From Streptomyces kanamyceticus (GTDB lineage: Bacteria > Actinomycetota > Actinomycetes > Streptomycetales > Streptomycetaceae), in NCBI RefSeq assembly GCF_008704495.1, contig NZ_CP023699.1:1116001-1180000 (forward strand): 64,000 bases of DNA, given 5' to 3'. Position 1 is the stretch's first letter. Each line of letters starts with the position of its first letter. The notes under the pieces were generated by a model. That model had not been told where the DNA came from. It saw nothing but the letters and a program-made list of their open reading frames with translations, and did no database searches. Positions 42,398 to 49,729 of this stretch are shown here, in pieces. Made by a program: the position numbers and the translations under genes.

Positions 42398-43929
42398 GGG
42401 GTCGGCTCCCTCCGGGTCGCGGGATCGCGGGCCACGTCCGCGTCGGGCCGGATCGTGATGGTTCCGGGGCTTGCGGGGCGCGGCATGGAGGCGTGGCGCT
42501 TCAGGCGGAGGTCGACGCCCCGCGTGGCGACCGTGTAGTGGCCGTACAGCTCCGCGAGGACCACGGACTGCATCCGCACCGAGAAGAGGCGGCCGGGGCA
42601 TTTGCGGGGGTTCCGGTCGGCGTTGACCATGCTGAACGAGTTGATCTCGTAGCGCCCGCGGGAGAGCAGCGAGGAGACCGTCTCCCGGTCGGTGCGGACG
42701 ATGGCCTCGATGTTGGCGGGGGCGAAGCGGCACGGCTCGGGGAAGACGGCGGGGTCGCGGTTGGCCTGCCGCCGGTCCAGCCACATCATGGTGCCCGCGG
42801 GGACGATCACCGCCGCGCCCTCGTGGTGCAGGGTGAAGGGTTGGGTCGTACGGCGCCACAGGGCGCTGGGATTGCTGCCGCCCAGGCGTACGGCCTCGAG
42901 GACCGCGAGGTCGATCACGGACGGCGAAGCGGCCGCGCGCGGGCACCCCGCCCCGCCGCCCCGTCCGGCCTCCGCCACAACGGCCGCCTTGACCTCGGGC
43001 GTCGCCTCCACGTAGCCGATCGCCCAGGTCAGGCTGAGCGCCGTCGTGTCGTACGTGGCGACGATGACGGTGCCGAGTTCCTTGATCCGCGCGGTGTCGA
43101 GGGCGGCGACGGAGGCGCGGGTGAACGGCAGGCCCCACAGGACGAAGTGACGCCGGATCATGTTGGACGCGGGCGCGGCGGCCAGGGCGTCGAAGTTGGC
43201 CGTCAGGAGGTCGCGTACGAAGGGCACGATGACATCGAACTCGCGCATCGCCGCCGGGTTGTCGTTGCTGATGACGTCGGACGCGAGGTCGAAGAAGCCG
43301 CGCACCACACGGCCGTACTCGGCGGAGTCCAGGTAGTCGGGCAGCGGTCGCTGGGTGAGGTCGAGGACACCGGGGATCATGCTGTCCACGTACGCCGTCA
43401 GGGACAGCGCGAAGTCGTCGAGCGGGACGGCGCGACCCGCCGCGCGGCCGAGGTGGTCGGCCGCGTGCCGCCGGACGGCGGGCTCGAGGCGCTCGACGAA
43501 CTTGGCATTGCCCAGGGACCGTTCGACCGCGGCCCGCTTCGCGGGGCGATCCGGATGGTCGTGCGGCATGGAGCCCATGAAGTCGCCGAACAGTTCGCGG
43601 TTGGCGTCGGTGGAGGGCGCCAGGACGTCGTCGCCGACGAGGGCCTCGTTGGTGATCTGGTAGAGGGCGAGCTTCTCCCCCATCCAGAACGTGCACAGGC
43701 CGCCGTTCTCCTCGGCGCGGGCGCTGATGCCACTGGCGCGGAAGTAGTGCGACGCGGGCTCGCCGCGCACCACGGTCGACTCGTGGAACGCCGGGGCGTG
43801 GCCGTGCCGCCGGCTCGGACCTTCGTGGTGGGCGACGACGCCGGGGAAGGGGGCGCCGGGGCCTTGCGGCAGGGCAATGGTCCCGGCGGCCCGGCGCAGG
43901 GTGCGGGGACGGTCTGCGGAGACGCTCAT
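42394..43929 (-). CDS. bcmD: cytochrome P450, bicyclomycin BcmD-type
   Basis: This is a 511-residue cytochrome P450. The I-helix oxygen-activation motif is ATYDTT (291-296), the ExxR motif is EAVR (345-348) and the haem ligand Cys444 lies in RNPRKCPGRLF, a slightly unusual heme loop lacking the common FGxG. It is the only P450 in the cluster and should hydroxylate a cyclodipeptide intermediate, needing ferredoxin and reductase from elsewhere. No ferredoxin gene is nearby. Start and stop are both coupled to neighbours by ATGA overlaps. Confidence 0.9.
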   Translation of the reverse strand: MSVSADRPRTLRRAAGTIALPQGPGAPFPGVVAHHEGPSRRHGHAPAFHESTVVRGEPASHYFRASGISARAEENGGLCTFWMGEKLALYQITNEALVGDDVLAPSTDANRELFGDFMGSMPHDHPDRPAKRAAVERSLGNAKFVERLEPAVRRHAADHLGRAAGRAVPLDDFALSLTAYVDSMIPGVLDLTQRPLPDYLDSAEYGRVVRGFFDLASDVISNDNPAAMREFDVIVPFVRDLLTANFDALAAAPASNMIRRHFVLWGLPFTRASVAALDTARIKELGTVIVATYDTTALSLTWAIGYVEATPEVKAAVVAEAGRGGGAGCPRAAASPSVIDLAVLEAVRLGGSNPSALWRRTTQPFTLHHEGAAVIVPAGTMMWLDRRQANRDPAVFPEPCRFAPANIEAIVRTDRETVSSLLSRGRYEINSFSMVNADRNPRKCPGRLFSVRMQSVVLAELYGHYTVATRGVDLRLKRHASMPRPASPGTITIRPDADVARDPATRREPTP

Positions 43930-44810
43930 GACGTACCGCCGATGCCGAAGTCGGCGTGCCGGTCGGACCAGGTCCGCTCGTTGAACTCGCGCAGGAAGTC
44001 CTCGGAGCTGCGCACCGCGGCGGCCGTGCCGTCCTCGCGCACCTGGTAGAGGTCGCCCGTGGCGGGCGGGTTGGCGAAGGCGGCGAAGGAGAAGCGGTCC
44101 GCGGCGCCAGGGGCCGGGGTGCACTGCCGTACGTGGTGCAGGATCGCCCGCACCGGGCGGTCGAGCGCGGCGGTGAGCAGTTCGAAGGCGCCGCCGAAGT
44201 TCACCACGAAGTGGCCCGGCACCGGGTCGACGGGCACCCAGGCGCCGTCGACGGACGCTTCGAGACCGGGCTCCTCGTTGTAGAGCACGGTCACGAATCC
44301 GGTGTCCTTGTGCGGGGCACAGCCCGGCTGGACCCGCTCAGGACGGTAGTGGTTCGCCGCGAACCAGTGGGTGCCGAGGCCGTCGACGGCGCCGCCGGTG
44401 ATCTCGCTCCACAGCGAGGGGGCGATGCCGAGTTCGGTCATCGCAGCGCGCAGTACGAGCAGCGTCAGGGCGCTCATCCGCTCGGTCATGACGAGGAGTT
44501 CGCGCGGGAAGTGCCGGTCGCGCCCGGGGCCGTCGATGAGCAGGTGCTCGGTCTGGAAGTGTTCCCGGTCGAAGTAGACGCCCGTCAGGTCCTTGAAGCC
44601 GCGGTACGCCCGGGTCGCCGCCGTCCCGTCGTCGGGCGCACGGTGGAACTCGCGGCACAGGGTGATGCCGGGGGCCGGATCGAACCCGGCGGGGATGGCG
44701 AGCAGGAAGCAACCGTCGCGCAGCGCGCGGGACAGGCCGTCGGCCGCGTCGAAGCACAGGCCGGTGGCCGTGACGCCGGCGCGCTGGAGGGTCATGGTCG
44801 CGGCGCTCAT
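43926..44810 (-). CDS. bcmC: 2-oxoglutarate/Fe(II) dioxygenase, bicyclomycin BcmC-type
   Basis: This 294-residue dioxygenase has His167 and Asp169 (PHKDTGF) and probably His225 (LHHVR) as iron ligands and Arg239 (DRFSF) for 2-oxoglutarate. It has the same N-terminal layout as its paralogues (SRALRDGCFLLAIP). It acts in the oxidation cascade that converts cyclo(Ile-Leu) to bicyclomycin. Start ATG 44810 overlaps the bcmB stop, and its own stop overlaps the P450 start. Confidence 0.88.
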   Translation of the reverse strand: MSAATMTLQRAGVTATGLCFDAADGLSRALRDGCFLLAIPAGFDPAPGITLCREFHRAPDDGTAATRAYRGFKDLTGVYFDREHFQTEHLLIDGPGRDRHFPRELLVMTERMSALTLLVLRAAMTELGIAPSLWSEITGGAVDGLGTHWFAANHYRPERVQPGCAPHKDTGFVTVLYNEEPGLEASVDGAWVPVDPVPGHFVVNFGGAFELLTAALDRPVRAILHHVRQCTPAPGAADRFSFAAFANPPATGDLYQVREDGTAAAVRSSEDFLREFNERTWSDRHADFGIGGTS

Positions 44811-45784
44811 CGGCGTGCGCCCTTCGCGCCGACCGGCGCGTCCGTGCCCGCGTAGATCTCGTAGTCGTTCTCGTCGATGAGTTCGCGCGAGCCGCAGACG
44901 CGTTCCAGGCCCCTGCCGCGTACGTAGCGGTGGATGCCCTCGTCCTCGCCGGGCAGGCAGCCGCTCGAGCTGAAGTGCCCGAAGCTGGACCGGTCCTCCT
45001 GTTGGCGGGCGACCCTGTGCATGATGGCGGCGACGGGCATGCGGCTTCCGGCGGTCAGGATCTCCATGGACAGGCCGAAGTTGACGATGAGGCAGTCCGG
45101 ATGGGCGGGGACGGTCTCCCAGTGGTCCTCGCGGCTGACCTCCAGGCCCGGGGCGGTCGTCCGCAGGATGGTGAGGAACCCGTCGTCCTTGTGGGAGCTG
45201 AGCCCGATGTCCTCGTGCGCGGGCCGGTAGTGATTGAACGTCAGGTGGTACGAGCCCGCGCACTGCGAGCAGCCGCCGGTCGCCCGCCGCCAGTCCTCCT
45301 CGGGAATGCCCACCTCGGCCAGGACGGAACGCAGCACCTGCCGCGAGAGCCGGGTGAGCGCCTCGCCGAGCGCGGCGATCTCCGGCGGATAGTCGGCGGC
45401 CCAGAACCGGCGCTCCAGGAGGAACTGCTCGATCTGGTTGATCCGTTGGTGGAAGCCGAGCAGCGGATCACCGAAGCGGTCGCTGCCGATGTCGCGGAAC
45501 CGGCCGTACGGCGTCGCGGCGGGCCCTTCGTAGAACTGCCGCGCGAACGCGTCACCCGCCGACACATCGAGTTCGGGCGGGATCTCCAGGAGGAAGACGC
45601 CGTCCCGGAAAGCCCGGTTGCGCACCCCGGAATCTCCGAAGTCAAGGGCTCCGTCGGCTATGCGGGCCCTTTCGAGGTGGGCGTCACCGAGGGCGGGATT
45701 GTCGGGAGACCGCTTCGCGTACACGTCTCGGTATATCTTTCCCCGTCGGATCTCGGGGATCGGATCACGGGCTTCGGCTGTCAT
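44807..45784 (-). CDS. bcmB: 2-oxoglutarate/Fe(II) dioxygenase, bicyclomycin BcmB-type
   Basis: This 325-residue dioxygenase has His198 and Asp200 (SHKDDGF) and His256 (MHRVA) as iron ligands and Arg265 (DRSSF) for 2-oxoglutarate. It has a longer N-terminus and a C-terminal extension rich in charged residues. Unlike the others it contains a CSQC pair (about 172-175) before the iron site. From memory of the literature this position in the cluster is held by the enzyme linked to formation of the bicyclic ether; I have not verified that here. The ATG lies one base after the bcmA stop. Confidence 0.87.
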   Translation of the reverse strand: MTAEARDPIPEIRRGKIYRDVYAKRSPDNPALGDAHLERARIADGALDFGDSGVRNRAFRDGVFLLEIPPELDVSAGDAFARQFYEGPAATPYGRFRDIGSDRFGDPLLGFHQRINQIEQFLLERRFWAADYPPEIAALGEALTRLSRQVLRSVLAEVGIPEEDWRRATGGCSQCAGSYHLTFNHYRPAHEDIGLSSHKDDGFLTILRTTAPGLEVSREDHWETVPAHPDCLIVNFGLSMEILTAGSRMPVAAIMHRVARQQEDRSSFGHFSSSGCLPGEDEGIHRYVRGRGLERVCGSRELIDENDYEIYAGTDAPVGAKGARR

Positions 45785-45785
45785 C

Positions 45786-46532
45786 TCACCGGCCTTTCAG
45801 GTGGAGGGACACCACGACGAGGTCACGCAGCTCTTCAGGGGCTCCGGGATGCTGACCCTTGGCTATCTCGGACAGAGTGCTGAACGATCCGGGATAGACC
45901 ATGACGGGCAGCCCCTGCTCCTTGAGGCAGGCGAAGACGGCGAACTCTTCCAGAAAGTAGTCGCTGGACATTCGGATGCGCTTTTCCAGGTCGTCCGCAC
46001 TGACCCCTTCGGCCCGCTTCCGGTGATAGGCGCGGCCGAAGGATTCCACCGAGGAGCGGAACTCTTCGTTCTCGTCGAAGAAGGCGAGGAGTTTGTTGTG
46101 GAACTGGGCGTACTCCTCCCGTTTCTGCACGTCATTGCAGTTCAGGAAGGTGAAGTCGGTGCTCTCCCGGTACTCGTCGAAGACCTGTCCCGCGTCCTCC
46201 ACAAATCTCCGGCCGAGCGCGAGAGCCCTTTCACGGGCACACTCGGGCGCCATTCCCTGAGTCGACTGCAGGGTGAGCCTGTGAATGCTGTCGCCGACGA
46301 GCACGGTGCACCTGTCGAACCTCCGGGAGATCCACTTGACCATGCTCGTGAGTTTGGCAGTGGTGAAGTTGCTGTTCTCGAGGCTGACGCCGAGAAAACA
46401 CGTATCGCGCCGTTCGAAGGTGTTCCTGCTCGATTCCGGGGAAACTGACGCGATCTCCGCCTTGTAGCGCGTCCTGCGGGTGGGCGCTATCCGTGGTATC
46501 GGAGCAGCGATCTCCTGCGCATCTAACGACAT
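45786..46532 (-). CDS. bcmA: tRNA-dependent cyclodipeptide synthase (bicyclomycin BcmA)
   Basis: At 248 residues, this is the usual size of CDPSs, which have a class-I tRNA synthetase-like Rossmann fold. The catalytic Ser50 is in FLGVSLENSNF, and the Tyr/Glu pair lies in DYFLEEFAVF (Tyr192, Glu196). A further conserved Tyr213 is in MVYPG. It uses charged Leu- and Ile-tRNA to make cyclo(Ile-Leu), the bicyclomycin core; the substrate choice is inferred from the six oxidase neighbours. Its G+C is visibly lower than that of the genes around it (55 and 60% on the two lines I counted at 46321-46440). I prefer ATG 46532 after AGGCGG; an upstream ATG at 46574 would add 14 residues but lacks a ribosome binding site. 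Confidence 0.92.
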   Translation of the reverse strand: MSLDAQEIAAPIPRIAPTRRTRYKAEIASVSPESSRNTFERRDTCFLGVSLENSNFTTAKLTSMVKWISRRFDRCTVLVGDSIHRLTLQSTQGMAPECARERALALGRRFVEDAGQVFDEYRESTDFTFLNCNDVQKREEYAQFHNKLLAFFDENEEFRSSVESFGRAYHRKRAEGVSADDLEKRIRMSSDYFLEEFAVFACLKEQGLPVMVYPGSFSTLSEIAKGQHPGAPEELRDLVVVSLHLKGR

Positions 46533-47275
46533 CACATCCGCCTGGGTCCATGGGGGGAGGTACAGGAATGACATTCGTCTGCCGCATGAAATTACTAACA
46601 GGAAGTTGAAGCAGCGGCCAATACCCCGGGTTGGATTCAGGCCGCACCGTCAAGGAGCCGCACCCTCCGGGCGTTTCACGGCAACTGACCAGGGATCCAG
46701 TCCGTGTAGGCACCATGAACCCGACCGTTCGGTACGGAAGGTCACCGTGCGGTCGCACCGCGTGCGGAGCCCTTCCAGGCGCCGTTCGGCACATGGATCC
46801 GGATATCGCTCAACGCTCCTCGCTGAGCAGGGAGTTGCCGACGTGAAGGCAGGTGCGCGCGGCGCCACCCGCACAGGCTGGGAGCACCGCGATACGACCG
46901 AAGGGCGGACTGGTATCCGCCCCCGCCCGTGATGGCTCAATGCTTTCTCCGTGCCCGACAAGCCGCCTTTCGGGGACGTGTTGGCAAGCACCTCCACGTC
47001 CGTTACGGTGATCTCGTCTCCACCGCTCATCGAGCGACAGACCTGTCGTCGAACGAGGGACCTGCGAGAGCGACCTTCGCAACCGGCCCCGCCGACATGG
47101 CATTTCGAGACCTCTCCAGTTCTCCCAACTTCTCCAGCAGCGGCGCTCCGTACCCGGAAGCGCTCTTCGGCTGCACCCTCTCCCCCGCCACCGGCACCAT
47201 CTCGACCGCCGCACGCCCGTGCGACGGCGACCAGGCCCGTCCCGCAGGGGCGGCCGTGAGGAGAAGTGGGCCATC
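46533..47275. promoter_or_regulatory. divergent bcmA-bcmT regulatory region with C-rich leader
   Basis: No gene is convincing in these 743 bases. For bcmT there is a good plus-strand promoter: -35 TTGGCA (46981-46986), 17-nt spacer, -10 TACGGT (47004-47009). This would give a leader of about 260 nt. Part of that leader (47107-47210) is strikingly C-rich and G-poor (about 50 C to 20 G by my count), as expected for a Rho loading site. The stretch next to bcmA (46561-46620) is unusually A+T-rich (28 of 60 G+C). I did not find a clear bcmA promoter. Confidence 0.55.
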
Positions 47276-48664
47276 GTGAGCGAGGGCACGACCGTGAGGA
47301 AGGGCACCGGCGGCGCGACACCGTCGCCCTTCGCCGCCCGGCGATGGGCGCTGATCGCCATGTCCGTGGGCGTGTTCTGCATCCAGCTCGACTCGTTCGG
47401 CCTGAACCTCGCGCTGCCGCGGATCGGCCGCGACCTGGACGCGGGCGGCGCCGGACTCCAGTGGGTGATCAGCGCCTACCTGCTCTCGACCGGCACGCTG
47501 ATGCTGGGAACGGGCAGACTCGGCGACCTGTTCGGCCGTCGGCGGCTCCTCGTCGCGGGGCTCTCCGTGTTCGGCGCGGCCTCGCTGGTCTGCGCGCTCG
47601 CGCCGACCCTGCCCGTCCTCGTGGGCGCCCGCGTCGCCCAGGGCGCGGGTGCCGCCATGATCATGCCGGTGGGCCTCTCCCTGCTGACCAACGTCTACCC
47701 GGCCGAGCTGCGCGGCCGCGCCACGGGCTGGGCCCTCGGCATCGGCGGCATCGCCACCGCCTGCGGCCCTTTCGTCGGCGGCGCCCTGACCGAGACGGTG
47801 TCCTGGCGGGCGATCTTCTGGCTCAACGTCCCCCTCGCCGCGCTCGGCGCGCTCTGCGCCGCGCGCACCGCCGAGAGCTTCGACACCAGCGCGCCCCGCA
47901 CCGTCGACTGGAGCGGACTGCTCAGCGCCACGGCCGCGCTCGCGGCGCTCAGCGTCGTCATCGACCGCGGACCCCGCTGGCCGTGGCCCGCCACCCTGGC
48001 GGGCGCGGCCGTCACGGCGAGCCTGCTGGCCCTCTTCGTACGACGTGAACGGTCCGCCGCCAACCCGCTGGTGCAGCTCACGCTCTTCCGCAACGGGCCG
48101 TACATGGCGCTCACGCTCGCCGGTGCCGCCGCCAACACCACGACGGTGATGTTCCTGTTCGTCGTGCCCCTGACACTCCAGGGCCAGTGGAACCTGTCAG
48201 TCGTCGTCGCGGGCACCGCGTTCCTCGCCCCCGCCCTCGCCATGGCCCTTGCCGGGCCGCTCGCCGGGCGGGTGCCACCGCGTGCCGCGGTCCGGCTGAT
48301 GACGGCCTGCCTGTGCGCGGGAGCGCTGGTTCTCGGCTGCCTCGCCCTGACCTCGTCCCTCACGCTGTACGTCGCCGTCGCCACGGTGGGCGGTGCGGTC
48401 CTCGGAGTGGCCAACTCCCTGACGCTCATCGCCACTCAGGGGGTCATCCGGCCGGAGCGGGCCGGTGAGGCGTCCGGAGTCACCAAGACGGTCATCACCG
48501 TGGCCGCGGGGCTCGGCGTCGGCCTGGCCGGAGCCGTCACCGACCAGGGCCACGGCGTGGGGGCGGAGGCGGCCGCCGACACGGCCCTGCTGATCACCGC
48601 GTCGGGCTGTCTGGCCGCGTGCCTGGTCCTGGTCGTATGGATCAGGACGCGGGAGGGCCGGTGA
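47276..48664 (+). CDS. bcmT: MFS exporter (DHA2-like), bicyclomycin BcmT-type
   Basis: This 462-residue MFS drug:H+ antiporter has the DHA2-type start (VFCIQLDSFGLNLALPRIGRDL), motif A GRLGDLFGRRRLL and motif C-like region GWALGIGGIATACGPFVGG. About 13-14 hydrophobic segments are visible. It is divergent from bcmA and matches the exporter position of described bicyclomycin clusters, so it most likely pumps the antibiotic out and protects the cell's own Rho. Start GTG 47276 follows GAGGAGAAG; an internal GTG at 47293 is possible. Confidence 0.88.
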   Translation: MSEGTTVRKGTGGATPSPFAARRWALIAMSVGVFCIQLDSFGLNLALPRIGRDLDAGGAGLQWVISAYLLSTGTLMLGTGRLGDLFGRRRLLVAGLSVFGAASLVCALAPTLPVLVGARVAQGAGAAMIMPVGLSLLTNVYPAELRGRATGWALGIGGIATACGPFVGGALTETVSWRAIFWLNVPLAALGALCAARTAESFDTSAPRTVDWSGLLSATAALAALSVVIDRGPRWPWPATLAGAAVTASLLALFVRRERSAANPLVQLTLFRNGPYMALTLAGAAANTTTVMFLFVVPLTLQGQWNLSVVVAGTAFLAPALAMALAGPLAGRVPPRAAVRLMTACLCAGALVLGCLALTSSLTLYVAVATVGGAVLGVANSLTLIATQGVIRPERAGEASGVTKTVITVAAGLGVGLAGAVTDQGHGVGAEAAADTALLITASGCLAACLVLVVWIRTREGR

Positions 48665-48698
48665 CTCCACCACGGTCACGACAAAGGCGGTCACCACA

Positions 48699-48726
48699 AA
48701 GGCGCCCTTCCAGGGAAGGACGCCTT
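48699..48726. terminator. hairpin between convergent bcmT and SGNH hydrolase genes
   Basis: AAGGCGCCCTTCC (48699-48711) pairs with GGAAGGACGCCTT (48714-48726) with one mismatch. The genes on both sides end here, so it likely terminates both transcripts and closes the cluster on its right side. Confidence 0.7.
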
Positions 48727-48774
48727 CGGTGTCGGCAGAGTCGCCCTCCTGTCCTCAGGAGGAGTCAAGAGGAC

Positions 48775-49608
48775 TCAGGAGGCCGCCTCGATCTGCATCT
48801 TGATGGTGTGCGGGTTGCGGAAGCCCTTCGCCTCCACGTGGTCCCCGGAGCTCTCGCCCCGGATGCGCCGCCCGATCCACGGCACCAGGTACTCGCGGGC
48901 CCAGTGGATGTCGTCGCGCCGCACCTCCAGCGTGCCGCGCGGCGGCAGCGGCGGCCAGGCCTGGTCCGGGTCGGCGGGCACCTGCATGCCGAGCACCTGT
49001 CCGGCGCGCAGCGCCACGCGCGTGTGCCCCTCGGCGGAGAGGTGCAGACGGTCGCCGTCCCAGGCCCGGCGGTCCTGGACGGTCTTGAGGGACCAGAGGT
49101 CGAGCACGGGGCAGCCGTACCGGTCGGCGATCGCGCGCACGTGCATGTTGTAGGTGGCGATCTTGCCGCGCAGGTGCTTCAGGAGGGCCACGCCCCGGGT
49201 GTCGAAGCCGGTGGTCACCATGACCGTGCCGACCGCCGACGAGAGGTCGGCGACGGCCCGCTCGAAGCGCTCGGCGACCTCGTCGGGGTCGGTGCCGGGA
49301 CGGATGATGTCGTTGCCCCCGGCGCAGAAGGTCACCAGGTCGGGAGCGAGCTCCTTGGCACGCGGCAGCTGGTCCTCGACGATCTGGTCGAGGAGCTTCC
49401 CGCGTACGGCGAGGTTGGCGTATCGGAAGGTGTGCTCGGGCACCCGGTCGTCCAGCAGGACGGCGAGACGGTCGGCCCACCCGACGAACGTACCGTCGGG
49501 ACCGGGGTCGCCCACCCCTTCCGTGAAGCTGTCGCCGACCGCTGCGTAGGAGTTGAATACACCGTTGTTGATGGGGTGATTGATGAAGGATGTCGACTCT
49601 GCGCTCAC
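48775..49608 (-). CDS. SGNH/GDSL-type hydrolase
   Basis: This 277-residue esterase/lipase-like protein has the SGNH blocks: VGDSFTEGVG (Ser near residue 27), LAVRGK (Gly), FCAGGNDI (Asn) and the terminal DRLHLSAEGH (Asp/His). It has no signal peptide and should be cytosolic. Its substrate is unknown. It starts at GTG 49608 with GGGAGG 15 nt upstream. It is probably a conserved chromosomal gene flanking the bicyclomycin cluster. Confidence 0.88.
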   Translation of the reverse strand: MSAESTSFINHPINNGVFNSYAAVGDSFTEGVGDPGPDGTFVGWADRLAVLLDDRVPEHTFRYANLAVRGKLLDQIVEDQLPRAKELAPDLVTFCAGGNDIIRPGTDPDEVAERFERAVADLSSAVGTVMVTTGFDTRGVALLKHLRGKIATYNMHVRAIADRYGCPVLDLWSLKTVQDRRAWDGDRLHLSAEGHTRVALRAGQVLGMQVPADPDQAWPPLPPRGTLEVRRDDIHWAREYLVPWIGRRIRGESSGDHVEAKGFRNPHTIKMQIEAAS

Positions 49609-49729
49609 AAAGTCACATCTTTCACCTCCCTAAGTGACCTACGCCACCGTAGGGAGGGGTTGACGGAGCGTGAGATAAGCCACCGGTCAAGATTCAACCA
49701 AGCCGGAATAACGACAGGGCCTTACGCCG

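Noticed and set aside
46533..46574. Upstream ATG 46574 as the bcmA start
   Set aside because: It lacks a ribosome binding site and adds 14 residues not expected in the family; ATG 46532 follows AGGCGG. This remains unproven.
46810..47382. 190-codon minus-strand frame between bcmA and bcmT
   Set aside because: It is low-complexity and Arg-rich, has no recognisable motif and overlaps the bcmT start; the region is better explained as regulatory.
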